Source of the DNA: Aeoliella mucimassa
GTDB taxonomy: Bacteria > Planctomycetota > Planctomycetia > Pirellulales > Lacipirellulaceae
Length of the DNA stretch: 64,000 nt
Assembly (NCBI RefSeq): GCF_007748035.1
Contig: NZ_CP036278.1
Coordinates: 1-64,000, forward strand
Direction of reading: 5' to 3'
The notes below the pieces were generated by a model. That model saw nothing but the letters and a program-made list of their open reading frames with translations, searched no databases and was not told where the DNA came from. The position numbers were made by a program, and so were the translations under genes. Below, piece by piece: positions 46,036 through 55,065 of the stretch (position 1 is the stretch's first letter; the number at the start of each line of letters is the position of its first letter).

Positions 46036-47082
46036 TTAGTCTTCGCCCTCACCGCGGTCGCGGCGACGGTCGCGATACCGACGACTCGCCCGGCGGAGAA
46101 AGGCCTGATCGTCTTGCGAGAGTTGATCGAACCCGTCGGAGTGCAAGCGGGCGAGGATGTCGTCGACGCGGGCGTCTTCGTAGTCTTCCTGGGCTTTCCG
46201 TTTGCGCTCGTAGCGTTCGCGAAGCTGGTCGTAGTGCTGCTCGACCAGCACCATATGGCTGGGATCGTCGCGGAGCCATTCGTCGGCTTCAATCTCGTTT
46301 TCGAGGGTCAGCCAATCTTCTTCGAGTTCCTGATGCTCGTCTTTTTCGAGCAGGTGCCAGTCGCGCTGCGAGGCCACCAGCAAGTACAACGCTGCCGCCA
46401 GGGGAACCGACCACACGTACGGCGCAGTTTGCAGGATGGCTGCCAGGTACAGCCCAGCGAACAGGAATCCCAGCGACGCGGCTTGCGCCAAGCGACTGGT
46501 GGTAATGTGGGCGGTCCGGCGACCAACCATCGGCCACAGCAGGCTCCGCAGGATGATCGCCGCGTCGAACGGGTAAGCGGGCAGCAAGTTCACCAGGAAC
46601 AGCATCCAGTTCATCCAAAGCACCATCTTTACGATGGTCAGCCCTGGCGGGACCGCTGCGCTGAACTCGCCGAAACCGGTAATCGGATTGAGTAGCGGGA
46701 GTGTCTCGGTGGGTCCCTGAAAGGCCAGCGGACACATGGCAGCCAGTACCAGCAGCATGTGCGTGGCCGGCGCGGCCAAGGCAGTGAGCACCTGGGGTTC
46801 CGGCTCGTCGGCCAGATCTGCCTCGTACGATCCCCCCGCGGGACCAAGCACCAGCGAGGTAACGTCGCCACCCATGCGATAAGCGACGAGAAAGTGGGCC
46901 AGTTGGTGCAGCACGACGCTGGCCAACCACACGGCAATGATCAAACCACCCAGCAAGCGGTTCACGCTGGTGTAGGCGACTAAAACGACTAACGTAAGTA
47001 GCAACGTAAGATGGACCTCAATGGCGGTATTGCCAAAGCGGCCCATGACGATAGTCCAGCGAAAACCGTTTTCCCTACTCAT
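46036..47082 (-). CDS. M50 site-2-protease-like protein lacking the catalytic Glu
   Basis: A 348-residue membrane protein of the M50 type. The normal zinc motif HExxH reads LHQLAHFLVAYRMGG, with Gln in place of the catalytic Glu (codons CAC-CAA-CTG-GCC-CAC), while the second metal site NLLPAYPFDAAI keeps the Asp. At least four hydrophobic helices are visible, for example LLTLVVLVAYTSVN and AAALYLLVA. A long acidic/basic charged C-terminal tail (EEDWLTLENEIEADEW, YERKRKAQEDYED, YRDRRRDRGEGED) extends into the cytoplasm. Loss of the Glu suggests a proteolytically inactive pseudoprotease, perhaps a binding partner. ATG 47082. Confidence 0.85.
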   Translation of the reverse strand: MSRENGFRWTIVMGRFGNTAIEVHLTLLLTLVVLVAYTSVNRLLGGLIIAVWLASVVLHQLAHFLVAYRMGGDVTSLVLGPAGGSYEADLADEPEPQVLTALAAPATHMLLVLAAMCPLAFQGPTETLPLLNPITGFGEFSAAVPPGLTIVKMVLWMNWMLFLVNLLPAYPFDAAIILRSLLWPMVGRRTAHITTSRLAQAASLGFLFAGLYLAAILQTAPYVWSVPLAAALYLLVASQRDWHLLEKDEHQELEEDWLTLENEIEADEWLRDDPSHMVLVEQHYDQLRERYERKRKAQEDYEDARVDDILARLHSDGFDQLSQDDQAFLRRASRRYRDRRRDRGEGED

Positions 47083-47298
47083 GCGTTTCGGGTCCCAGCA
47101 CGATTGCCCACATTACAGCATAGCGACGTGCGAAAGTCTCGCCATCTTCACTTATCATGGTACCACTGCTCCCTCGGGCTGGCAAACAAACCGTGAGCTA
47201 CCGGGCGAGCTTGGCGGCTTTTTCTTGAGCAGCGGTGGTCGCTCCCTTATGATCGAGGCCGACTCTTAGTATCCGGCACCCGATTCGTGGAGGCCCCG

Positions 47299-48864
47299 AT
47301 GACTCGTCGCTATCGATATTCTCTTGTTTCTCGCCCGTTATTCCTCGCTCTGGCGATGCTGGCACTCGTTGTGGTGGGACTCACCGCAGCAGCTCCTCCG
47401 GTGCTAGCGGACGACACCCCAGCCGTGTCGGCCCCGCGGCCGAACGTGGTGCTCGTAATTACCGACGATCAGGGTTATGGCCCCCTCGGCCGGCATGGCA
47501 ACCCGTGGATCCGCACCCCGAATCTCGACGACCTGTACGACCACAGCACGCGGTTCACCCGGTACCTGGTCTGCCCCACGTGCGCCCCCACCCGCTCGGC
47601 CTTGATGACCGGTCGGCACCCGATGCGCAACGGAGTGACCCATACCATCCTGGAACGGGAGCGGATGACGCTCGACGCGACCACGCTGCCCCAATTGCTC
47701 GGCGAGGCCAACTACACCAGTGCGATCTTTGGCAAATGGCACCTGGGCGACGAAGATGCTTACCAGCCGCAGAACCGTGGTTTCGACGAGGCCTTTATCC
47801 ATGGCGGCGGAGGCATCGGCCAGGCGTACGACTGTAGCTGTGCCGATGCGCCGGGCAACAAATATTTCGATCCGGTGATTCGTCACAACGGCGAGTTCGT
47901 GCAGACGCATGGCTTTTGCACCGACGTGTTCTTTACGGCCGCGCTCGACTGGATCGATCGCGTTCGCGACGACGAGCAACCCTTCTTTGCCTACATTGCC
48001 ACCAACGCCCCGCATGCTCCTTACTACGCGCCGGAGCGCGAGAAGCAGCGGTTCCTCGACCTCGGTTTCGGCGACAATCAGGCCGGCTTCTACGGCATGG
48101 TCGAGAACATCGATACCAACGTCGGCCGATTGATGCACGCGCTCGACGAATGGAAACTGCTGGATAACACCGTGGTGATCTTCATGTCCGACAACGGTAT
48201 GGCCCACGGCGGTGTCGCCGGCGCGGGCAAACCGCTGGGCACAGCCGAGGATGGCACACCGATGATGCCGAACAACGATGGCATGCGGGGGCTCAAGGGC
48301 AACGTCGACGAAGGAGGGGTGCGGGTGCCGTTGTTCGTGCGGTGGGATGGTCGCTACTCGGCGGGTCGCGACATCGACCAGGTCACCGCCCACATCGACA
48401 TATTACCGACCCTCGTCGAACTCGCCGGCGGCGAAGTTCCCCGTGAGCAAGTGGAGGGACGGAGCCTGGTGCCGCTGCTGGAAGACGCGTCGGCCGACTG
48501 GCCCGATCGCTACCTCTACACGCACTTGGGCCGCTGGAAGACCGGCGACGAACCGAACGAGTATCAATGGAACACCTTCGCGGTCCGCAACGAGCGGTTC
48601 CGCTTCGTGAACAACACCCGACTGCACGACATGCTCGCCGATCCTGGTCAGAAGACGAACGTCATCGAGCAGTACCCCGAGGTAGCAGCCGAAATGCGAA
48701 CCGCCTACGACCAGTGGTGGCAAACCACCCGGCCGATGATGGTGAACGAAACCGCCGAGATGTCGCCGGTCCGCCCGTTCCACGACGCGTTTCGCGAGCA
48801 AGAGCAAACCACCGGCATCCCCGACTGGCAGCCGCAAAGTGACTCGCCACTGGTGAATCCGTAG
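47299..48864 (+). CDS. Exported arylsulfatase-family sulfatase
   Basis: A 521-residue exported sulfatase. After a signal peptide (FLALAMLALVVVGLTAAAPP), VVLVITDDQGYG carries the metal-binding Asp pair and CAPTRSALMTGR is the C-x-P-x-R motif whose Cys becomes formylglycine. Also seen: FGKWHLGDE, FAYIATNAPHAP and FMSDNGMAHGG with the second metal site. Length and motifs are standard, so it probably hydrolyses sulfate esters in the periplasm or outside, typical of planctomycetes that feed on sulfated polysaccharides. It needs an anaerobic-type or FGE maturase, not seen here. ATG 47299 is chosen because GGAGG lies 5 bases upstream; GTG 47287 is in frame. Confidence 0.95.
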   Translation: MTRRYRYSLVSRPLFLALAMLALVVVGLTAAAPPVLADDTPAVSAPRPNVVLVITDDQGYGPLGRHGNPWIRTPNLDDLYDHSTRFTRYLVCPTCAPTRSALMTGRHPMRNGVTHTILERERMTLDATTLPQLLGEANYTSAIFGKWHLGDEDAYQPQNRGFDEAFIHGGGGIGQAYDCSCADAPGNKYFDPVIRHNGEFVQTHGFCTDVFFTAALDWIDRVRDDEQPFFAYIATNAPHAPYYAPEREKQRFLDLGFGDNQAGFYGMVENIDTNVGRLMHALDEWKLLDNTVVIFMSDNGMAHGGVAGAGKPLGTAEDGTPMMPNNDGMRGLKGNVDEGGVRVPLFVRWDGRYSAGRDIDQVTAHIDILPTLVELAGGEVPREQVEGRSLVPLLEDASADWPDRYLYTHLGRWKTGDEPNEYQWNTFAVRNERFRFVNNTRLHDMLADPGQKTNVIEQYPEVAAEMRTAYDQWWQTTRPMMVNETAEMSPVRPFHDAFREQEQTTGIPDWQPQSDSPLVNP

Positions 48865-48874
48865 CTCGCAGCGG

Positions 48875-49219
48875 TTACGCGTCGGACGAATCCTGCTCGG
48901 CTGGCCGCCGAGGTTTGGAGGCCAGCCCCACGATCACCATCACCAAGCCGCCTAAGCCGAGCGGAACGGCCGGGATCGAGTAGAGCAGTGCGTGCGAGAT
49001 GGCATTGGCAAGCTCCTCTGGATCGACCGCACTGCCCGATTTGCCGATCGTGGTAAAAGCAACTTGCATGCTGAACACCGTGGCCACCACGCAGAGCGCG
49101 GCGATTGCCATCAACCCCACGCCAGCGATGACATACGGCCGGAGATACCAGGCAATCACCGGCCTCTGGTCGTCGTGAACTCTGTTCTTAGTACTGGGCG
49201 ACTCGTAGGGATTGGCCAT
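48875..49219 (-). CDS. Small membrane protein with NPYESP start
   Basis: A 114-residue protein opening MANPYESPSTKN, then two to three hydrophobic segments (YVIAGVGLMAIAALCVVATVF, ALLYSIPAVPLGLGGLVMVIVGL), ending with a charged KPRRPAEQDSSDA. The NPxESP opening matches the unrelated-looking small membrane protein at 14616-15017 (MSSNPFESP), pointing to a shared planctomycete family trait. ATG 49219 fits the motif, so the longer frame is rejected. It is convergent with the sulfatase. Function unknown. Confidence 0.66.
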   Translation of the reverse strand: MANPYESPSTKNRVHDDQRPVIAWYLRPYVIAGVGLMAIAALCVVATVFSMQVAFTTIGKSGSAVDPEELANAISHALLYSIPAVPLGLGGLVMVIVGLASKPRRPAEQDSSDA

Positions 49220-49429
49220 AACCGTGATCAGGCAAGTGTAAACCGTCGGGCGGGGGGGAACCCTCCTCAGGCTAACCACTACGCCGGCGCAAGCCAAGGC
49301 GTTTGTGCCAAATCGGGTGCTCCCCTATTTACCCCTCCCTCGCGGAACTATGTTTGGCGCCGTACTCCGCCCGCGCTACAATCGGGCGTAGCGAATCGCT
49401 TCGAGTTAATTTCTCCCAGGGGAGTGGTC

Positions 49430-51880
49430 ATGGTTGCTAAATGGGTGCACTGGTTTGTCGTGGGTTGGGTGCTGTCGTTGTCGGCTGCTGTCGGCATCGC
49501 GGGCGAGGCGAAGCGCATCACGGGGCTGGTGCACGACACTCATGAGCAACCGGTGGCCGAAGCCTTGGTGGTGCTAGTGCAGCGACACGGCCTTGGCGAT
49601 GATCGCTGGGTGGTGACCACCGAGACCGACACGGAGGGTAAGTACACGCTGGAGCTTCCCAGCGAGTGGCTCGTGCCGGGTGCCTATTACTTCGATGGCA
49701 CCATCTGGGCGTACGCCGATGGGCACGCGGTGAGTACCACCCGCGGAATGCGGCAATGGCGAGCTGACAGCAAAGACCCAGAAACCATCGTACTGCCCGA
49801 CAAGCAGCCGCTGAGTTTCACCGTGGTCGATTCGCAGGGTGCACCGGTGGTTGGGGCTAAGATCGAGCCTCACCATTGGCATACGGGCAACATCGTTCCC
49901 GATGAGATCGCCCAGCGAGTCGCAGCTACCACCAACGCTGCCGGTCAGGCAACCATGCAGGGAATTGCCCGCGAGTCATTGCGCAACGTGAATGTGCTAG
50001 CAGATAGCCATCAGCGATTCAGGCTGGTCGATCGGTCCGCTCATGAGTTCACGATCGCCCTCGCGAACACCGGCACGCTGAAGGGCCGCCTGGTGTGCGA
50101 CGATCCAGCGATCGTGGCGAATCGCAGGATCATCGCGGAAGCATCCGAGCAACTTTTTGGGCCTCCGGTTGGGTTTGCCGAGTCGACTACCGACGAGCAA
50201 GGCCGGTTCGAGATCAAACACTTGGCCGAGGGAGAGTATCGTACGTACATCGACACGCCCGAGCAGGCCGCGTTTTGTCCGCGGATAGAACCGATTGTGG
50301 TCGCAGCCGACCAGGTGGTGGAAGTCGATATCGAGTACGACAAGACTACCCTCGTTCGCGGGCAAGTGGTCGCTCGTGGCAGCGATAAGCCGGTGGTCGG
50401 TGCTTTTGTGTCGGTCCGTCATGGCACCATTAGCAACCGAGAGAGCGTTCTGACCGACGAGCAAGGGCGTTTCGAAGTCCATGTGCTGCCTGGCACTGTG
50501 GCCCAGACGCTCGTGGTGATGCCCGATGAATTCAAAGAGTGGATCAGGGTGCGGGCCCCGCTACGGAACGTCGAAGTACCGCAGTCCGAGGAGCCCTTCG
50601 ATTTGCCACCGCTCGAGATTGCCAAAAGCAAAACCTTAGAGCTGCAGGTGGTCGACAAAAAGGGAGCACCCAAAGCGGAGATTTATGTACGGGTGATGGC
50701 CGAGGGAGCTTATCTGGCGGCTGGTCAGACCGACCAGCAGGGCAAGGCGACGCTGCATGTGAACGAAGACGCCCAGCCCGATGAGTTTCGCCTGTCGATC
50801 CTGGGGCAATCGGAGCAGTCGGGCAAGGTGACTTCGGAGTCGCCGCTGGTGCTGGAGTATCGCGATCCGAACGACCTAGTCAACGTGAAGGTCACCAGTA
50901 AACCAACTCCGCCAGAACTACTTGAGCCAGAGGTTCCGCAGCATCAAGAGGAGATCGGCACGTTGATTGTCGCCAAGGAAGTGCTGATCTTTAACGATCG
51001 CATGACCAGCTGGGCCGACCTGTCCGAAGAACTGGAACGCCGCGCCGGCACCAAGGGGGGCGACCTGTCCATGGTGCAGTACAACATCACGCGAGCAGCG
51101 TACGAAGATCCCGTGCGTCGGCAAGAAGCGCAGAACTGGGCGCAGATGCTAACCGACACCACCGGCGTGAACGTGCAGATGTATCGCATACTCTTCAACG
51201 CTCCCGCTGATCGGTACGATGTGATGAAGCTCACCGATCAATGGCCCCCAGGAGCCGAGCATCCCGTCAACGGGCGGGTGGTCGATGCCGATGGCAACCC
51301 GGTGGCCGACGCCCAAGTGGTGCTGCTGGTACCCCCGGCCACAGGTTCGCGGCAAAGGACAAACAACGTGACACTCCGCGACGGGCAGGTAGCATCCACC
51401 GACGCTTACGTGGTGAAGTACTCCGACAGCGACGGTCGCTTTGAGTTTGAGTTTCCGACCCCTCGCACCAATGTGATTGTCTGCGCCAAACAAGGTTTTG
51501 CCATGGTCGCAGCCAGCAGTACCAACGCCGACATCACACTTGCACCCTGGTCGCGACTCACGGTGCATTTGCCACAGGATCGCAAGCTGGGCAACCAGAC
51601 GATCATGCTCTACGTCGATGTCGCCAATTCTCCAGGTACCAGCACGTTTATCAGAATGTCCCAGGGCTCTTCGGAAAGCATCGCGCAGGACTTCACGTTT
51701 GCCGCGGTTCCTTCGGGCCATAAGGTCCGCGTATCCCGCCTCCTGTGGAAGGAGTCGGAAGAAGGCTACATGACCGGCAACAGCTATGGCGAGTCGTATC
51801 GGCTCGAAACCAAGCCGGGCATGACGCATCACCTAGAGTACGCCAAAGCCAGCATCGAAGATGGCGAACCGGTCGACTAG
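49430..51880 (+). CDS. Exported multi-domain carboxypeptidase-regulatory-like protein
   Basis: An 816-residue exported protein. The signal peptide (WFVVGWVLSLSAAVGIAG) precedes several small beta-sandwich repeats of the carboxypeptidase-regulatory-like type, each with a G-x-V-x-D ... G-x-P-x-x-x-A ... T-D-x-x-G-x-F/Y pattern: ITGLVHDTHEQPVAEALVVLV with TETDTEGKYTLELP, VRGQVVARGSDKPVVGAFVSV with LTDEQGRFEVHVLPG, and VNGRVVDADGNPVADAQVVLL with SDSDGRFEFEFP. A middle segment (IGTLIVAKEVLIFNDRM) is unlike these. ATG 49430 is preceded by GGGGAG with a 7-base spacer, so the upstream frame is rejected. Function unknown; a surface protein that binds polysaccharide or ligand is inferred. Confidence 0.8.
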   Translation: MVAKWVHWFVVGWVLSLSAAVGIAGEAKRITGLVHDTHEQPVAEALVVLVQRHGLGDDRWVVTTETDTEGKYTLELPSEWLVPGAYYFDGTIWAYADGHAVSTTRGMRQWRADSKDPETIVLPDKQPLSFTVVDSQGAPVVGAKIEPHHWHTGNIVPDEIAQRVAATTNAAGQATMQGIARESLRNVNVLADSHQRFRLVDRSAHEFTIALANTGTLKGRLVCDDPAIVANRRIIAEASEQLFGPPVGFAESTTDEQGRFEIKHLAEGEYRTYIDTPEQAAFCPRIEPIVVAADQVVEVDIEYDKTTLVRGQVVARGSDKPVVGAFVSVRHGTISNRESVLTDEQGRFEVHVLPGTVAQTLVVMPDEFKEWIRVRAPLRNVEVPQSEEPFDLPPLEIAKSKTLELQVVDKKGAPKAEIYVRVMAEGAYLAAGQTDQQGKATLHVNEDAQPDEFRLSILGQSEQSGKVTSESPLVLEYRDPNDLVNVKVTSKPTPPELLEPEVPQHQEEIGTLIVAKEVLIFNDRMTSWADLSEELERRAGTKGGDLSMVQYNITRAAYEDPVRRQEAQNWAQMLTDTTGVNVQMYRILFNAPADRYDVMKLTDQWPPGAEHPVNGRVVDADGNPVADAQVVLLVPPATGSRQRTNNVTLRDGQVASTDAYVVKYSDSDGRFEFEFPTPRTNVIVCAKQGFAMVAASSTNADITLAPWSRLTVHLPQDRKLGNQTIMLYVDVANSPGTSTFIRMSQGSSESIAQDFTFAAVPSGHKVRVSRLLWKESEEGYMTGNSYGESYRLETKPGMTHHLEYAKASIEDGEPVD

Positions 51881-51906
51881 CGGAGCCTCGGCAAGCGGCC
51901 GCCGGG

Positions 51907-54900
51907 TTACTCTTGTTCAACGTGCTCTGTCAGGCCGAAATCGTTGAGCATGACGTACAGCGCGGGTATCACGAACAGCACCAGCATGGTCGATGTGAGC
52001 ATGCCGAACACGATGCTGATCGCCAGCGGAATGAGCACAATGGCTTGCAAGCTGGTTTCGAACGTCAGCGGAATAAGCCCTGCCATGGTGGTGAGCGACG
52101 TGATGAGGATCGCTCGAAAGCGGTCGCGACTCGCCTGCCCCGCGGCCACCTCGGCGGGGATGCCTTCGGCCCGTGACTGCTTGAGGAACAGCATCAGCAG
52201 GATCGAATCGTTCACCACCACGCCCGCGAGCGATACGTAACCAAGCAGGCTAGGGAGCGTGAGGGGGTAGCCGAGCAGTACATGGCCGAGAATCACCCCG
52301 AGCAGTGCCAGCGGAATGGCAACCATCACGATCAACGGTTCGATGTAGCTGCGGAACTGGAACGATAGCAAGATGAAGATGCCGATCGAGCCAATGATCA
52401 TGCCTCGCAGGATCGACGACGCGGTTTTGCTGGCTTCGGCCGCCTCGCCTTCGAGATCGAATCGCACGTGCGGGTACTTGGCAATCAGCTCCGGCAGGTA
52501 GTCGCTCTTCAGCTCGGCCAGCACCGCAGCGGTGTTGGCCTTGCGACTATCGACGTCGCCCCGCAGCGTTGCCGCGCGAAGATGGTCGATGCGGGCGATG
52601 CGGGCCCAGCCGCGGGTCTCGAGCACCGAAGCCACGGTGGCCAGCGGAACCTGCGTACCATCGGGCAATGTAAAGCGGAAGTCGAGCAGGTCGGAGAGCG
52701 AACTCTGACTCGCCTCGTCGAATCGGGCGGTCACTTCGTACGATTCACCAGCTACTTGAATCTCGTCGACCTCTTCGCCTTGGAAAGCCGCCCGCAGTTG
52801 CGAAGCCATCCGTTGCGAATCGAGGTCGATGCCGAGCACGCCAGGGCGGAAGCGAATCTGGAACTCACGCTTACCAGCTCGCAAATCGGAAGTCAGATTG
52901 TCGACCCCATCGAATCGTTCGAGCCAGCTCTGGATGTCGGTCACGGCATGGCTTAGCTGATCGAGGTCGTGCCCGAGCGCACGGATTTCGATGTTCCGCC
53001 CAATCGGACCGACACCAGGATCCGAGATGTTCACGGCCACCGCCCCAGGGATCGGCCCCGCTGCTTGCCGCCAGTATTCAAAGAAGTCTTCCAGGCGAAC
53101 ATTTCGCTTCTCGGCGGTGAGCAGGTCGGCGTACACGGTCACCACGTGCGGGCCGGCTTCGAACGCGTCGGTATTCTGGCTATAGCGGGCGTACACGGTA
53201 TGCACCAGCGGTTGCTGCCCTGGTTGCTCGGGCGTGAGCTGCTGATCGACCTGCCGCAGGCCGGCGACAAGCTGGGCGACCACCCGCTCGGTTTCGTCTA
53301 GCGAGGTGCCCTCGGGCATCAGCACTCGCGCGGTGGCGACGTCGCCATCGAGTTCGGGGATTGCCTGGAACTTCAAAAGACCACCTGCCGGAATCGACAA
53401 GGCAACAAGGAACGCTGCGGCGACGGTTCCGGTCCATAAATATCGCCAGCGAATCGCCCAGTCGACACAGCGGCCGAGGATGTGTTCGCGCACCCAGTCG
53501 AACCCGCGATCGATCGCCACGCGTACGCGGTTGCGACTTTCGCAAGCGGCGAGCGAATGCCCTAAGTGACTCGGCAGAATCATGAACGCTTCGATCAGGC
53601 TCACTGTGAGCACAAGCGCCAGGATGATCGGAGTGACGTGCAGCACTCGCCCGATGTTGCCCGAGAGAAACGCGAGCGGTCCCAAGATGCAGACCGTGGT
53701 AAGGAACGAACTCAGCACCCCGAGGGCGACCTCCTGCACGCCATCCACGGCGGCCTGCAGCGGTTTCTTGCCCTTCGCGCGGTGCGAGGCGATGTTCTCG
53801 GCAATCACGATGCCATCGTCCATGAGGATGCCAGTGCCGATCAGCAAGGCAACCATCGACATCATGTTGATGGTAAGGTCGAGCTTGGGAATCAGGAAGA
53901 ACGCCCCCAGGAACGAAACCGGCAAGCTGGCGACTACCCAGAACGATAAGCGGAAGTTAAAGAACAACCACATCGTGGCCATCACCAGCAGCATGCCTTG
54001 AATGCCATTCTCGACCAGCAGTTTCAATCGCCCTGCGACCAGCGTCGATTGATCCTGCGTAACAATCAGCCGCACCGCGGGGCGCTCTTGTTGCTCGGTG
54101 ATGAGGAACTCTTTCACCGCCGCGGCGACGTTCAGCGTATCTTCGCTATCGGTCTTCTTGATCTTGAGCACCGCCGCACGCACGGGACCTTGCTCGAGAT
54201 CCAACTCCACCGGGCGGTCGCTGAGCACGTGTTCGTGGTCGGTATCAGCGGCCAGGTAGAGCAGCGTCTTGTCTTCGTCGAGTTCAAATGCATCGACCAC
54301 ATGCCCGAGATCGCGAATGCGAACCTCGGCCCCCGTGTCGGCACCAAGCACCACCAGGTCGCCGAGTTCATCGGGCGTTTGCCGCTCCTCGGCGAGACGC
54401 ACCAGCACTTCCCCTTCGTTGGCTTCGAGCACGCCGGCCGGCACGTCGAGACTCTGCCGACGGATGGCCGCGGCCACGTCGGCCGGCGACAGATCGTGCT
54501 GGATGAGTGCCTCGCTCGAGAGTTCGACGCGGAGTTGATGATCGGAGAAGCCTTCGATCTCTACCAGGCTGATGCCTGCCGTTTCCTGCAAGCGGTCTTT
54601 GAGTTGTTCGGCGTAGCGCTTCAAATCGCCGGGGCTCATCCGCCCTGCAGCGATCACGGTCAGCACGTCCTCAGTAGTGTGCAGTTCCTCGACCACCGGC
54701 TCTTCGGCCTCGGCGGGAAAGTCGTCGATCGCTCCAATCGCAGTATCGATCTCGTCCTTGAACGCTTGCCACACTCCTCCTTCCACCATCTCGACTGTCA
54801 CGGTACCGACGTTCTCGCGGGCGTCGCAGCGTACTTCCTCGACGAATCGCACGCCGTCGATCGCGTCTTCAATGCGCTGGCAGATGGAGTCTTCCACGTC

Positions 54901-55065
54901 GGTCGCGGTCGCCCCGGGATACGCCACGCGGATCTCCACCTCGCGAGGCTGGAAATCAGGGAACGTCTCGCGGCGAATTCCCCCGATGCTCATGATGCCG
55001 AGCACCATGATGCCACCCATCAACAGGTTGGCCGCCGTCGGATGTCGGGCGAAGAAGGCGATCAT
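51907..55065 (-). CDS. RND efflux pump (AcrB-like inner-membrane protein)
   Basis: A 1052-residue resistance-nodulation-division transporter. Twelve TM helices are evident with the proton-relay acidic pair in TM4 (GTGILMDDGIVIAENIAS). N-terminal FARHPTAANLLMGGIMVLG and the TM10-12 region LLGVILGHVLLGYPLTLPS and SLAGVVVNDSILLML are typical. The start overlaps the upstream MFP stop by 4 bases (ATGA), so the two are coupled. With the MFP and the TetR gene it forms a tripartite-type efflux operon; no outer-membrane channel gene is adjacent. Length and architecture match the AcrB/MdtB-like group; the substrate is unknown. Confidence 0.97.
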   Translation of the reverse strand: MIAFFARHPTAANLLMGGIMVLGIMSIGGIRRETFPDFQPREVEIRVAYPGATATDVEDSICQRIEDAIDGVRFVEEVRCDARENVGTVTVEMVEGGVWQAFKDEIDTAIGAIDDFPAEAEEPVVEELHTTEDVLTVIAAGRMSPGDLKRYAEQLKDRLQETAGISLVEIEGFSDHQLRVELSSEALIQHDLSPADVAAAIRRQSLDVPAGVLEANEGEVLVRLAEERQTPDELGDLVVLGADTGAEVRIRDLGHVVDAFELDEDKTLLYLAADTDHEHVLSDRPVELDLEQGPVRAAVLKIKKTDSEDTLNVAAAVKEFLITEQQERPAVRLIVTQDQSTLVAGRLKLLVENGIQGMLLVMATMWLFFNFRLSFWVVASLPVSFLGAFFLIPKLDLTINMMSMVALLIGTGILMDDGIVIAENIASHRAKGKKPLQAAVDGVQEVALGVLSSFLTTVCILGPLAFLSGNIGRVLHVTPIILALVLTVSLIEAFMILPSHLGHSLAACESRNRVRVAIDRGFDWVREHILGRCVDWAIRWRYLWTGTVAAAFLVALSIPAGGLLKFQAIPELDGDVATARVLMPEGTSLDETERVVAQLVAGLRQVDQQLTPEQPGQQPLVHTVYARYSQNTDAFEAGPHVVTVYADLLTAEKRNVRLEDFFEYWRQAAGPIPGAVAVNISDPGVGPIGRNIEIRALGHDLDQLSHAVTDIQSWLERFDGVDNLTSDLRAGKREFQIRFRPGVLGIDLDSQRMASQLRAAFQGEEVDEIQVAGESYEVTARFDEASQSSLSDLLDFRFTLPDGTQVPLATVASVLETRGWARIARIDHLRAATLRGDVDSRKANTAAVLAELKSDYLPELIAKYPHVRFDLEGEAAEASKTASSILRGMIIGSIGIFILLSFQFRSYIEPLIVMVAIPLALLGVILGHVLLGYPLTLPSLLGYVSLAGVVVNDSILLMLFLKQSRAEGIPAEVAAGQASRDRFRAILITSLTTMAGLIPLTFETSLQAIVLIPLAISIVFGMLTSTMLVLFVIPALYVMLNDFGLTEHVEQE

